Below are positions 25,452 through 33,799 of a DNA stretch of 64,000 nucleotides, one piece after another (position 1 is the first letter of the stretch; each line of letters starts with the position of its first letter). The notes under the pieces were generated by a model. That model did no database searches, was not told the DNA's origin, and saw only the letters and a program-made list of their open reading frames with translations. Made by a program: the position numbers and the translations under genes. The DNA is taken from the NCBI RefSeq assembly GCF_017873855.1, contig NZ_JAGGKR010000001.1, positions 1,240,001 to 1,304,000 on the forward strand. Direction: 5' to 3'. Source of the DNA: Methanolinea mesophila (GTDB taxonomy: Archaea; Halobacteriota; Methanomicrobia; Methanomicrobiales; Methanospirillaceae).

Positions 25452-25978
25452 TGTACGAGATACGGATCCATTCCCGTGGCGGCCAGGGCGGGGTTACCGC
25501 CGCCCGGCTGCTCGCACTGGCGGCGTTCCGCGACGGCAAGTATGCCACCGCCTGTCCCTTTTACGGGGCCGAGCGGAGGGGCGCCCCGGTAGTCTCGTTC
25601 GTGCGGATCGACGATCACCCCATCAAGGTCTATTCCCAGATCAGGAACCCCGACCTGGTGGTCGTGCTCGACCCGAGCGTGATGGACGTAGTCGATGTCC
25701 TCAACGGGTTGAAACCCGGCGGTACGGTCTTAGTAAACGCGGCCCATGCCCCGGAATTCCCGGGATACAAGACGAAGGCGGTCGATCTGACCGGGATCGC
25801 TCTGAAACAGAACCTGGTGATCGCGGGGAGCCCGATCCTGAACACCCCGGTGATCGGTGCCCTCGCAAAAATGGGGATCGTCACGGTGAAGTCCGCGAAA
25901 TCGGCCATCTCGGAGATGTTCGCGGACGAGCGGAACGTGAAGGCCGCCGAAGAGGCCTACAAGGAGTTGAAGGTATGA
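25451..25978 (+). CDS. porC: Pyruvate:ferredoxin oxidoreductase, gamma subunit
   Basis: Gamma subunit of 175 residues beginning MYEIRIHSRGGQGGVTAARL, the diagnostic start of the family. CPFYGAERRGAPV and the terminal MFADERNVKAAEEAY follow. ATG 25451 overlaps the porA stop; the frame is open earlier only within porA. It is coupled to porD by a four-base ATGA overlap. Confidence 0.93.
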   Translation: MYEIRIHSRGGQGGVTAARLLALAAFRDGKYATACPFYGAERRGAPVVSFVRIDDHPIKVYSQIRNPDLVVVLDPSVMDVVDVLNGLKPGGTVLVNAAHAPEFPGYKTKAVDLTGIALKQNLVIAGSPILNTPVIGALAKMGIVTVKSAKSAISEMFADERNVKAAEEAYKELKV

Positions 25979-26226
25979 CGGTAAAGGACCGGCTGGCGAT
26001 GAGCAGGCCGAAAGAGGGAGCCTGCGGGAAGACCGGGTCGTGGAGAGTGTTCCGGCCCGTGGTCGACAAGGAGAAATGCAACGCCTGCGGGCTCTGTGCC
26101 ATGTACTGCCCCGAGGGTGCGATCAACGAGGACCTGGAGATCGATCTCGACTTCTGCAAAGGGTGCGGGATCTGTGCCGAAGAGTGCCCGAAGAACGCGA
26201 TCGAGATGAAAAGGGAAGAGAAGTAA
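25975..26226 (+). CDS. porD: Pyruvate:ferredoxin oxidoreductase, delta (ferredoxin) subunit
   Basis: An 83-residue polyferredoxin-type subunit carrying two [4Fe-4S] sites: CNACGLCAMYCPEG and CKGCGICAEECPKN. It passes electrons from the TPP subunit to external ferredoxin. ATG 25975 overlaps porC. It is the last gene of the operon and is followed by a strong T-tract. Confidence 0.94.
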   Translation: MTVKDRLAMSRPKEGACGKTGSWRVFRPVVDKEKCNACGLCAMYCPEGAINEDLEIDLDFCKGCGICAEECPKNAIEMKREEK

Positions 26227-26245
26227 TTTTTTCGTTTTTTTTTTC
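26227..26245 (+). terminator. Oligo-T end of the por operon
   Basis: Two T runs (six and ten T) start at the porD stop codon, interrupted only by CG. Such U-rich tracts are the main archaeal termination signal. Confidence 0.6.
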
Positions 26246-26296
26246 GGTCGGACCATTCACGAGAATTAAGACGCTCCCAGGGGCTGTCGCCCCTGC

Positions 26297-26416
26297 CGCT
26301 GCGGCGAACCCTAACGGGATAGTCGGTTCATCCTGGTTGTCTTGAACTTCGTAGTGCCACCAGCCCACGGTCTTTACCGTGGGGGAGGGCCGGGGAGGGG
26401 CTCGTCCCCTCCTGTT
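26297..26416. repeat. Hairpin element copy A (IS200/IS605-like end)
   Basis: First of two copies spaced exactly 170 bases apart. It contains CCGCTGC, then AGTCGGTTCA (26322), a perfect hairpin CCCACGG-TCTTTA-CCGTGGG (26364-26383), and a second perfect hairpin GGAGGGG-CTCGT-CCCCTCC (26394-26412). The first hairpin followed by GGGAGG strongly resembles the right end of IS200/IS605-family (IS1341/TnpB) elements. No transposase or tnpB gene is present, so this is probably a remnant. Confidence 0.6.
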
Positions 26417-26466
26417 GCATATCCCGGTCAGCAATTATCACATCTTAAGCCCGGAGTTCCTTCCAA

Positions 26467-26586
26467 CCGCTGCTACGAACTCCCAAGTGACAGTCGGTTC
26501 AATCCGGATATCCTGATCTTTTTTATCTGGCAATCCACGGCCTATCCTGTGGGGGAGGTTCAAGGAGGGGGCTCGCCACCTCCTGT
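26467..26586. repeat. Hairpin element copy B (IS200/IS605-like end)
   Basis: Second copy, in register with copy A without gaps: CCGCTGC (26467), AGTCGGTTCA (26492), CCACGG/CTGTGG hairpin (26535-26552, one G-T pair) and GGAGG/CCTCC hairpin (26564-26583). Substitutions are scattered and the conserved stems have partly decayed, so it is not a recent duplicate. Confidence 0.6.
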
Positions 26587-26667
26587 CGGAGTGTTCGCGT
26601 GAAGGGAACAAAGTCTGGAAAATCTTATAAAAGTGACTAAACAAAAAAAACGGGGATTTTACGGAAT

Positions 26668-27306
26668 TCACTCCTCCGGTTTCCCCTCTTCGAAACACGG
26701 GATACACACTTGTTTTCCTTTCACCGTCCGCGTCTTTGCATCGGCTACCGGCTCCCCGCACCCGGCACAGGTTATTGAGGTGAAGATCCGGGCCTTTATC
26801 GGGGGTTCTATCCGGACCTCCTCAATTTTCAGCACCCGGTCGACCGGCAGGACGAGGAGGTTTTCGGTGACCTCGTGCATCAGACAATAGAACCGGGCGC
26901 TCTCCTGCTCGTCGGCAATCCCCGTGAACACTTTCTTCCGGAGTTCGTCCATTTCGGTCCGCTCGCGCATGTCGTTCTGGCATATCAGGACCCTGACCGC
27001 CCGCCCGCTTTTCCGGTCGAAAAAAGTAAAGACATGTTTTCCATAGTCCCTGATGATCAGGTTTCCTTTCCCGGCGGTACACCCGGTCACGAACTGGACT
27101 GCGTCCACCCCGCAGGCATCGGTCTCCGCGATGGCCACGAGCTCTTCGTCCTTCGGCCTTTCGACCCCGAGCGCCTCCATGGCAGCGATCGCCGCCCGGT
27201 ATCCCATTGCGAGACCGGGGCAGGCATGCCCATGGAACCTGACGGTCTCTTCGAAACTTGCATATCCGGTCATGGAATTTCCCTTATCGTTGTTGTTGTA
27301 GTTCAT
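26668..27306 (-). CDS. FmdE-family protein with C-terminal zinc ribbon
   Basis: A 212-residue FmdE-family (PF02663) protein. The N-terminal motif FHGHACPGLAMGYRA and the DACGVDAVQFVTGCTAGKGNL block are the family signatures; a C-terminal treble-clef-like zinc ribbon follows (CAGCGEPV, then CIPC). ATG 27306 is chosen because GAGGAG lies 8 bases upstream, overlapping the ABC ATPase stop region. FmdE copurifies with molybdenum formylmethanofuran dehydrogenase in some methanogens, but many paralogues sit beside metal-type ABC transporters, as here. A metal or molybdate-related binding role is more likely than enzyme activity. Confidence 0.87.
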   Translation of the reverse strand: MNYNNNDKGNSMTGYASFEETVRFHGHACPGLAMGYRAAIAAMEALGVERPKDEELVAIAETDACGVDAVQFVTGCTAGKGNLIIRDYGKHVFTFFDRKSGRAVRVLICQNDMRERTEMDELRKKVFTGIADEQESARFYCLMHEVTENLLVLPVDRVLKIEEVRIEPPIKARIFTSITCAGCGEPVADAKTRTVKGKQVCIPCFEEGKPEE

Positions 27307-27317
27307 TTCAATTCTCC

Positions 27318-28112
27318 TCATTCTGAGGTAACATTGTCAGCGGGTGCATGGTCTTCAGGATGCCCCGGGATGACGCACCGGACGCCCTCGAGATCCCAGA
27401 TAAGGACGGGAAGGCCGTAGACTTCCTCGATGATTCCGGGTGTCACTACTTCGTGCCCGCCCTGTGCATGCACCGCCCCGTCCTTTAAGAAGATGAAACG
27501 ATCCGCGTAGCGGAGCGCCTGGTTGAGGTCGTGCATGGTCATCACTGCCGCGATCCGGTGTTCGCGGACGATATGCACGATGGTGGTGAGTATCTCCACC
27601 TGGTTTCTCAGGTCAAGGTTGCTCGTCGGTTCGTCGAGCAGGAGGACCTTCGGCTCCTGGACAAGCGAACGGGCAATCGCAACTTTCTGGAGTTCTCCTC
27701 CGCTCATCTCGTCGATGTACGCCAGCCTGAGAGGTTCCATCGAGAGGCGGCAAAATACCGCATCCACGATCTTCAGGTCTTTCTCGGTGACGTCCCACCC
27801 GATATGGGGCCGCCTTCCCAGCAGGACCGCGTCGAACGCGGTGAGACGCCCGGTCTCAACCCGCTGGGGAACATAGCCGATCCTCCGGGCTATCTCCATA
27901 AGGTCCAGTGCCGCGAGCTTATCCCCGTCGAGCGTGATAACGCCTCCTTTCGGGCGGAGAATGCGGTTCAGGCACTTAAGGAGCGTGGTCTTTCCCACAC
28001 CGTTCGGCCCCAGTATGGCGACGACCTCTCCCTCGCCGAGGGAGAACGCGACCTCCCTGAGCACCTCCCGGTTCCGGTACAGGAACCGGAGTTCGTCGAC
28101 GGAGAGTATCAT
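27318..28112 (-). CDS. ABC transporter ATP-binding protein (FecE/BtuD type)
   Basis: A 264-residue ATPase subunit of an iron-siderophore/cobalamin-type importer: Walker A GPNGVGKT, signature MSGGELQK, Walker B VLLLDEPTSNLD and the switch-histidine segment MTMHDLNQAL. It overlaps the permease gene by four bases and is followed within 11 bases by the FmdE-family gene. Confidence 0.92.
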   Translation of the reverse strand: MILSVDELRFLYRNREVLREVAFSLGEGEVVAILGPNGVGKTTLLKCLNRILRPKGGVITLDGDKLAALDLMEIARRIGYVPQRVETGRLTAFDAVLLGRRPHIGWDVTEKDLKIVDAVFCRLSMEPLRLAYIDEMSGGELQKVAIARSLVQEPKVLLLDEPTSNLDLRNQVEILTTIVHIVREHRIAAVMTMHDLNQALRYADRFIFLKDGAVHAQGGHEVVTPGIIEEVYGLPVLIWDLEGVRCVIPGHPEDHAPADNVTSE

Positions 28113-29179
28113 CGCCGGTACCCCCGGAGGAGGAGGTAGATGAACACCGGGGCGCCGAGGAATGCGGTGATAACCGCCACGGGGAGAACATACGGCGCCA
28201 CGATCAGGCGGGCGAGGGTATCGGAAGCGAGCATAAGGACCGCCCCCATCACGCAGGATCCCGCGATGAGATAGCGCTGATCGTCCCCGATGATCCGCCG
28301 GGCCATATGGGGGCAGACCAGTCCGACAAACCCGATCACTCCCAGGAATGCCACGACCACCGCGGTGACCAGCGCCGCGACCACCATCCCGACAAGCCTG
28401 ACCCTCTCCACGTTGACCCCCAGCCCTTTTGCGGTCTCGTCCCCTGCATCAATGGCATTGTAATTCCAACGGTTCGCGACGAAGAACAGGCTTGCCCCCG
28501 CGACGATGACCGCCATGAGCGCTAATTCGGGCCAGCTCGCCCTCCCCACGTCCCCGAATGTCCAGAATACCACTGCGGCGAGCTGGGTGTCGTTTGCGAA
28601 AAACTGGAGGAACATGGTCCCGGCGGTAAAAAGGGACGCGAGCGCCACCCCGGTGAGGATCATCACCTCGGGGGACGCACCCCTGATCCGGGCGATGAGC
28701 AGGATAATTCCGGTAGCCACCAGGCAGAAGATAAACGCCATGATGGTGGTGACGTAGGGATTGTGTATCGTGACCGCGTCGGCGACCCTTGACTGCATCA
28801 CCCCGGTACCGAGGACGATTACCGAGAACGCAGCCCCGAACGCCCCGGCATTGGATATCCCAAGCGTATACGGGGAGCCCAGTGGATTTCTAAGGATGGA
28901 CTGCATCGCGATCCCGGCCACCGCAAGGCCTATCCCGGCCACGATCGCGGTCAACGCCTGGGGAAGGCGGATGTTCCAGATGATCGCGTCCCATTTTCCG
29001 GAGATGTTCTGTCCGAAAAGGGTCTGTACCACCTCGAGGGGCGATATCGCCACCGCGCCTACTGAGATTGAATAGACAAAGAGCACGAAGAGGAGCACCA
29101 GCCCCCCGATGATCCAGAAGACCTTCCGCCGGACGTAGCGAAGGTAGTCGGCCGGAAGGTCCCCGTCGGCAAAGTGCAT
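28109..29179 (-). CDS. FecCD-type ABC transporter permease
   Basis: A 356-residue inner-membrane permease with about nine to ten hydrophobic helices. Family motifs include RLPQALTAIVAGIGLAVAG, NPLGSPYTLGIS, the GFVGLVCPHMARRI coupling segment and AFLGAPVFIYLL at the C-terminus. It is the permease of the importer formed with the flanking ATPase and binding protein. Transported substrate: iron chelate, cobalamin or another metal complex. Confidence 0.92.
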   Translation of the reverse strand: MHFADGDLPADYLRYVRRKVFWIIGGLVLLFVLFVYSISVGAVAISPLEVVQTLFGQNISGKWDAIIWNIRLPQALTAIVAGIGLAVAGIAMQSILRNPLGSPYTLGISNAGAFGAAFSVIVLGTGVMQSRVADAVTIHNPYVTTIMAFIFCLVATGIILLIARIRGASPEVMILTGVALASLFTAGTMFLQFFANDTQLAAVVFWTFGDVGRASWPELALMAVIVAGASLFFVANRWNYNAIDAGDETAKGLGVNVERVRLVGMVVAALVTAVVVAFLGVIGFVGLVCPHMARRIIGDDQRYLIAGSCVMGAVLMLASDTLARLIVAPYVLPVAVITAFLGAPVFIYLLLRGYRR

Positions 29180-29220
29180 GTTCTACCTCTCCTCTCCCCG
29201 TTCGTGCCCTTTTTTGCTCA

Positions 29221-30393
29221 TCATAGCGGGATCTGCGTGAATCCCAGGTTCCCGTACTGGCTGTTCAACCCGGGGAATACCGGTTTTCCTACAAAGAATG
29301 TGAAGATCTCGTCTGCTTTCCGGTCGGGATCGATATCCGCGAACCGGTCCGGGTAGAGCGTCTTCCCGATATAGTACGCATCCGCGAGCACCGACTCGTA
29401 GTTGGTGCTGTAGAAATTGTAGGGAAGCACCGCGTAGACCCGGCCTGTCCTGACCGCAGTAAGCCCACTAAGAGCGGGATCGTTCTTCAGCTCCCCGAGT
29501 GCACCCTCGTCCTCTATCTGGACGGTCCCTGCGTCGATGAAGATATACTCTGGATCCCAGTCCACCAGGGCCTCTTTGGCGACATCGGCGTGCGCCACAC
29601 CCATCCCTGATGCGACGTTCGTTGCATGAACCCAGAGGAACGGCGGGTATGCGGGTTCGGTTGAGATGATCCCGTGTGCCCCCGCGTAACTTATACCGCC
29701 AATGTAGACTGTTTTCCGTTCGGATTCGGGAATGTCGGCGGTACGGTTCTCCAGGTCCGCGAGTGTCGCTTCTACGTAGGCAATAACCTCTTCGGCACGA
29801 TCCTCTTTCCCGATTGTCCCGCCCATCACACGAAGCGCATTGCGCATCTCTTCCGTTTCAACCGCATCCCGCAGTCCCCCGGAGGGGAATGCCACGACCG
29901 GGATGCCGGTCTTCTCCTGGAGCTTGTCGGCATCCACTGCACTCGTCGCGTATGCCGTCCCGGTCGCGCCGGTCTTGAAAATAATCGCGGGCCCTATCCC
30001 GACAATCTTCTCGGGGTCGTCGTTTCCCCGGAATTCGCCTATCAGGGGGAGTATTTTGAATTGCGGTCCGTACACCAAGGCGTAGGGCCGTCCCTCGATC
30101 GGCTGGTCCTTATTCTCGATGTCGTCGACCCCCACGACCAGGTCCTGGCCCTGCAGATACACGAGGTAGCGGAGACAGCCCGAACCGGAGCAGACCACTC
30201 CTCCAGGGTGCGCCGGCACGGTGACCGTCCGCCCGAAGCCGTCGGTAATGATCCTTGTCCCGCCCTCGGGAGCGGCAGGAAGGCCGGAGGCATCCGTTGC
30301 CCCGGCACCCTGATTAAGGCAGCCTGCACATAACATGCTGACCAGTACGATGGCGATGCAGGAAATTACCAGAAAATTACGTTTTTTCATCAT
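29221..30393 (-). CDS. ABC transporter substrate-binding lipoprotein (FepB/BtuF type)
   Basis: A 390-residue exported binding protein: hydrophobic signal peptide ending at lipobox LCAGC (Cys25), then GFGRTVTVPAHPGGVVCSGSGCLRYL and a two-lobed periplasmic-binding fold (PF01497), ending in a domain with VLADAYYIGKTLYPDRF. It is the first gene of the importer operon; ATG at 30393 or the adjacent one at 30390. A palindrome lies 14 bases upstream. The Cys-x-Gly-Cys segment at the lobe start is unusual and may touch the ligand. Confidence 0.88.
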   Translation of the reverse strand: MMKKRNFLVISCIAIVLVSMLCAGCLNQGAGATDASGLPAAPEGGTRIITDGFGRTVTVPAHPGGVVCSGSGCLRYLVYLQGQDLVVGVDDIENKDQPIEGRPYALVYGPQFKILPLIGEFRGNDDPEKIVGIGPAIIFKTGATGTAYATSAVDADKLQEKTGIPVVAFPSGGLRDAVETEEMRNALRVMGGTIGKEDRAEEVIAYVEATLADLENRTADIPESERKTVYIGGISYAGAHGIISTEPAYPPFLWVHATNVASGMGVAHADVAKEALVDWDPEYIFIDAGTVQIEDEGALGELKNDPALSGLTAVRTGRVYAVLPYNFYSTNYESVLADAYYIGKTLYPDRFADIDPDRKADEIFTFFVGKPVFPGLNSQYGNLGFTQIPL

Positions 30394-30406
30394 TCCACCA
30401 TGAAAT

Positions 30407-30427
30407 ATCGTTCTTAATCTGAACGAT
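30407..30427. promoter_or_regulatory. Palindromic operator candidate of the metal-importer operon
   Basis: Perfect inverted repeat ATCGTTC-N7-GAACGAT centred 24 bases upstream of the binding-protein start. A minus-strand TATA-like element (AAATTTAATATT, about 30447-30458) places the transcription start at the palindrome. Repression by a metal- or cofactor-responsive regulator is the likely meaning. Confidence 0.5.
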
Positions 30428-30635
30428 CATTGAGGTTGTGGCACACAATATTAAATTTTTTTATTTTTGTGTTATCAAATTGACAAAAATTACAGAATTT
30501 TATAATTATTTTTTATTATTTCATGTTTAGTAATAATTATTTGAATTACGCGGACGATATTACTGGCAAGACATTTTTATTGACCGCACCAGGACCCCGG
30601 GAAGAAAAGAAGGTCAAAATAGGGTATGTTGTGGG
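30428..30635. other. AT-rich upstream region
   Basis: Extremely AT-rich stretch (notably 30447-30545) between the importer promoter and the zinc-ribbon gene end, in clear contrast with the GC-rich surroundings. It holds the importer TATA element and A/T runs; no gene is seen. Confidence 0.5.
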
Positions 30636-30995
30636 CTACTCGATCGGGCACTGCGCGACGTATTCCAGGTCGAACTTGTAGAAATGGGTGAACCCGCAGT
30701 TCCTGCACCGCACCGTGAAGTGGTTGCATCCAATCGCCATGTCATGGGGACCGGTGACGTGACAATGCCGGCACTCCGCATCGGACACGAGGGACCAGAG
30801 GTCGTAGCACCCGATCCTCGTAAAACTCCCGGGTTTCGAGACGTCCTCGTTGCGGGGGATGAATATCCTGGTCGCCCCGCAGTTCCCGCACTGCACCTGC
30901 GCCTGGTAGGGCACCGCCTTGATCACCTGGTCCGCGTCCTTGCCGCAGTGGTAGCAATTAGTGCGGTATTTGGTGAAGATGAACCGGTCCTGCAT
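30636..30995 (-). CDS. Small multi-zinc-ribbon protein
   Basis: A 119-residue protein with four Cys-x2-Cys pairs (CYHCGK, CGNCGA, CRHCHV, CRNCGF) plus an isolated GC; two or more zinc ribbons are likely. I do not recognise a named family. On the minus strand, CTTTAAAAGATCC about 20-30 bases before ATG 30995 is a probable TATA box, so the transcript is nearly leaderless. It may bind nucleic acid or act in a complex; no partner is indicated. Confidence 0.75.
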   Translation of the reverse strand: MQDRFIFTKYRTNCYHCGKDADQVIKAVPYQAQVQCGNCGATRIFIPRNEDVSKPGSFTRIGCYDLWSLVSDAECRHCHVTGPHDMAIGCNHFTVRCRNCGFTHFYKFDLEYVAQCPIE

Positions 30996-31115
30996 GGACT
31001 ATAGTATCGGACAGGATCTTTTAAAGATACCCCATGAACTGAGCGGATCTCCGGCCCGGATCCCGATATCCGCGAAAAAAACTGGAAAAAAGGAGACAGG
31101 GAGGTATGGACGGGT

Positions 31116-32777
31116 TTAGAAGTCGCCCATTCCGCCCATGCCGCCCATTCCGCCCATGCCACCCATACCTTCCATACCGGGTGCTCCTCCCGGGGGTGCC
31201 GCGGACTTGGACGAGGCGATCACATCGTCGATCCGGAGGATCATGGTTGCCGCCTCTGCTGCGCTCGCGATTGCCTGGGTCTTGACCCGCAGGGGCTCGA
31301 CCACACCGGCCTTGGCCATGTCCTCGGTCTTGCCCTCGAACACGTTCAGGCCGTAGGTCTTCTTGCCCTTCTCGTGGGCCGCACGGAGCTCGACCAGCAT
31401 ATCGATGGGGTCGAGCCCTGCATTCTCCGCAAGGGTGCGGGGGATGATCTCCAGTGCGTTGGCGAACGCCTCGATGGCGAGCTGGGCCCTGCCGCCGACG
31501 CTTGCCGCATACTCGCGGAGCCGGAGGGAGAGCTCGATCTCGGGTGCACCGCCGCCGGCGACAAGTTTCTTGTCCTCGAAGACCACACCGACGACCCGGA
31601 GTGCGTCCTCGATTGCCCGCTCGAGCTCGTCGACCACGTGCTCGGTTCCTCCGCGGACGATGATGGAGACCGCTTTCGGGTTCTTGCACTGCTCGACGAA
31701 GACCATCTCCTCGCCGGATACCTTCCGCTCCTCGACGATCCCTGCAAACCCGAGCTCGTCGGGGGTGATCGCGTCGATGGAGGAGACCAGTGCGCCGCCG
31801 GTTGCCCGGGCGAGCTTCTCCATGTCGCTCTTCTTTACCCTGCGTACGGCAAAGACGCCTGCCTTGGCCAGGTAGTGCTGGGCGATGTCGTCGATACCCT
31901 TCTGGCAGAAGAGCACCGTGGCACCGGATGCGACGACCTTGTCGACGATGTTCCGGATCATCCGCTCTTCTTCGTCCAGGAATGCCTGGAGCTGCTCGGG
32001 GCTGGTGATGTTGATCTCTGCGTCGACCTCGGTCTTCTTGAACTCCACCGCGGCGTTGAGCAGGAGGATCTTGGCGTCCTTGACCTTCTTGGGCATAGCG
32101 GGGTGCACGCGTTCCTTGTCCACCAGCACGCCCTCGACGATCTCGGAGTCGTCGACCGAGCCGCCGACCTTCTTCTCCACCTTGATGTAGTCCTTGTCAA
32201 CGGTGCCGTCATCGTCTGCCACCATGGTGACCGCCTTGACCACCAGCTCGCAGAGCTTCTCCTTCGAGGCCTCGGAGCCCTTGCCGGTCATCGCGGTCTC
32301 CGCGATCTTGCAGAGCATGCCCTGGTCCTTGCCCTTCAGGGTGATGGCGATATCTTTCAGGATCGCCTGGGCCTTCTCGGCCGCCTGGCGGTACCCGTGG
32401 GCGATCACGGTCGGGTGAACGTCCTGGTCGAGGAGCTCCTCGGCACGCTTCAGGAGTTCGCCGGCGATGACCACCGCGGTGGTGGTGCCGTCCCCGACTT
32501 CATCGTCCTGGGTCTTGGCGACTTCCACCATCATCTTGGCGGCAGGGTGCTCGATGTCCATTTCCTTGAGGATGGTGACACCGTCGTTGGTGATGACCAC
32601 GTCGCCGATGGTGTCCACGAGCATCTTGTCCATGCCCTTGGGCCCAAGGGTAGTCCGTACTGCACTTGCAACCGCTTTTGCCGCGGCGATGTTCATGCCC
32701 TGGGCGTCACGCCCGCGGGTCCTTGAACTTCCTTCTTTAAGAATGAGGATAGGTTGTCCTCCAAGCTGCGCTGACAT
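31116..32777 (-). CDS. thsA: Thermosome subunit (group II chaperonin)
   Basis: ATP-dependent cytosolic chaperonin of 553 residues. Diagnostic segments are [49 protein letters not shown] in the equatorial domain and the flexible C-terminal GGM repeat tail. Its own promoter is the TATATA stretch near 32820, immediately after the upstream regulator's stop. Paralogous subunits, if any, are outside the window. Confidence 0.96.
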   Translation of the reverse strand: MSAQLGGQPILILKEGSSRTRGRDAQGMNIAAAKAVASAVRTTLGPKGMDKMLVDTIGDVVITNDGVTILKEMDIEHPAAKMMVEVAKTQDDEVGDGTTTAVVIAGELLKRAEELLDQDVHPTVIAHGYRQAAEKAQAILKDIAITLKGKDQGMLCKIAETAMTGKGSEASKEKLCELVVKAVTMVADDDGTVDKDYIKVEKKVGGSVDDSEIVEGVLVDKERVHPAMPKKVKDAKILLLNAAVEFKKTEVDAEINITSPEQLQAFLDEEERMIRNIVDKVVASGATVLFCQKGIDDIAQHYLAKAGVFAVRRVKKSDMEKLARATGGALVSSIDAITPDELGFAGIVEERKVSGEEMVFVEQCKNPKAVSIIVRGGTEHVVDELERAIEDALRVVGVVFEDKKLVAGGGAPEIELSLRLREYAASVGGRAQLAIEAFANALEIIPRTLAENAGLDPIDMLVELRAAHEKGKKTYGLNVFEGKTEDMAKAGVVEPLRVKTQAIASAAEAATMILRIDDVIASSKSAAPPGGAPGMEGMGGMGGMGGMGGMGDF

Positions 32778-32816
32778 CGTATTTCACCACTTGTAGCGAT
32801 AAAATTGGTTTGTGGT

Positions 32817-32829
32817 TCTATATAAAAAT
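32817..32829 (-). promoter_or_regulatory. Promoter of the thermosome gene
   Basis: TTTTTATATAGAA on the minus strand lies about 40-50 bases upstream of ATG 32777, at the junction with the preceding gene. A/T-rich TATA with a GC-poor flank fits a strong archaeal promoter. Confidence 0.5.
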
Positions 32830-33749
32830 TATGAATTGTTATCGATCATTTCGATCAGTTCTGACCCGTCTTTCAGGCTCTGAAGGCGCTCTTCCCCGAT
32901 TACCAGCGTTTTTCCGATCTTCTTCTGCTTGTCGTAATCGGTGAGCACGCACATGGCATAGGTCCCGGTCACCGAGGAGATATTCCCGATCAATTCGGCC
33001 CGTTTCACCACTTTCTGGGCCGTCCCGTACCCGGTGAGGATCGTATGCTCCGAGTATTCGATCAATGCCTGGAACGGTGCCCGGTGCATGGCATGCAGCC
33101 GCATCCCTATCCGCTCCAGAAAGTTCATGGGCTGGTCCTCCGGTTGCGGGCCGGCGCCGGCCTCGAAGTGGGACTTGTACTGAAGGAGGTCGATGGACTG
33201 CACGAGCCCGGTGTCGAAGATCTCCTCGATCTTCATGGCGATATCGAGCGTTGTCCCCATCCCGCCCTCGTACTTGCTGATCGTCCGCCGGGAGACGCCG
33301 AGGAGGGTGCCGAGATCCCCGAGGGAGAGGTTTCTCCTCTCCCGGAGCTCGCGAAGGGCTTCGCCGTTGATGTTCACGTAAAGGCCCCCGGGAGACGCGT
33401 AGACCAGCGGGGGGACGCCTTCCACGAAGGCGTCGTAAAAAGTGGAGAGGCTGGTCGCATAGATCCCGTATCGCACGTACACGGCGCCCCGTTCGAGCTC
33501 CGAGTCCCTCGCCCGTTCACCGATGATGAGCGGGGACCCTTTCAGGTAGCGGGCAATGTTGTCCAGGTCCCGGGCTATCTCCTCGCTCACACTGTCGATG
33601 TGCGAGACCACTTTTATCACCAGCAATTCCCCTCTCCTGGCCGCGATAAGATCGAAGCTCCGGGGTCGCATCGAGAACCGCTCGGAGACCCGGAACCCTG
33701 CCATGATAAGGACGCTGACCGCCATCTGGAGGAGTCGTTCCTGTGACAT
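32829..33749 (-). CDS. Archaeal HTH transcriptional regulator (COG1395 type)
   Basis: A 306-residue regulator. The N-terminal ~115 residues form a nuclease-like or sensor domain (SFDLIAARRGELLVIKVVSHIDS); an XRE-type helix-turn-helix follows at about 130-185 (LSLGDLGTLLGVSRRTISKYEGG); the C-terminal ~100 residues are conserved only in this archaeal family. The position next to the thermosome gene is not proof of regulation. The start faces the divergent tiaS gene across a 50-base gap. Confidence 0.85.
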   Translation of the reverse strand: MSQERLLQMAVSVLIMAGFRVSERFSMRPRSFDLIAARRGELLVIKVVSHIDSVSEEIARDLDNIARYLKGSPLIIGERARDSELERGAVYVRYGIYATSLSTFYDAFVEGVPPLVYASPGGLYVNINGEALRELRERRNLSLGDLGTLLGVSRRTISKYEGGMGTTLDIAMKIEEIFDTGLVQSIDLLQYKSHFEAGAGPQPEDQPMNFLERIGMRLHAMHRAPFQALIEYSEHTILTGYGTAQKVVKRAELIGNISSVTGTYAMCVLTDYDKQKKIGKTLVIGEERLQSLKDGSELIEMIDNNS

Positions 33750-33799
33750 TGCCCTTTACGAAGGGATATAGTCCGGGGGAAAATATAAAAGGTAGGGAT

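Larger units (their letters stand above)
26227..26667. other. 440-base non-coding region between por and FmdE genes
   Basis: Contains, in order, the porD T-tract, a GGGGC-TGTC-GCCCC hairpin (26281-26294), the two 170-base-spaced hairpin elements, and an A-rich stretch at 26637-26651 just before the convergent FmdE-family stop. No coding frame with a protein signature is present. Confidence 0.6.

Noticed and set aside
31374-32726. 450-codon plus-strand frame opposite the thermosome gene
   Set aside because: Leu/Asp/His-biased shadow of a well-conserved gene; no domain, start context or promoter.
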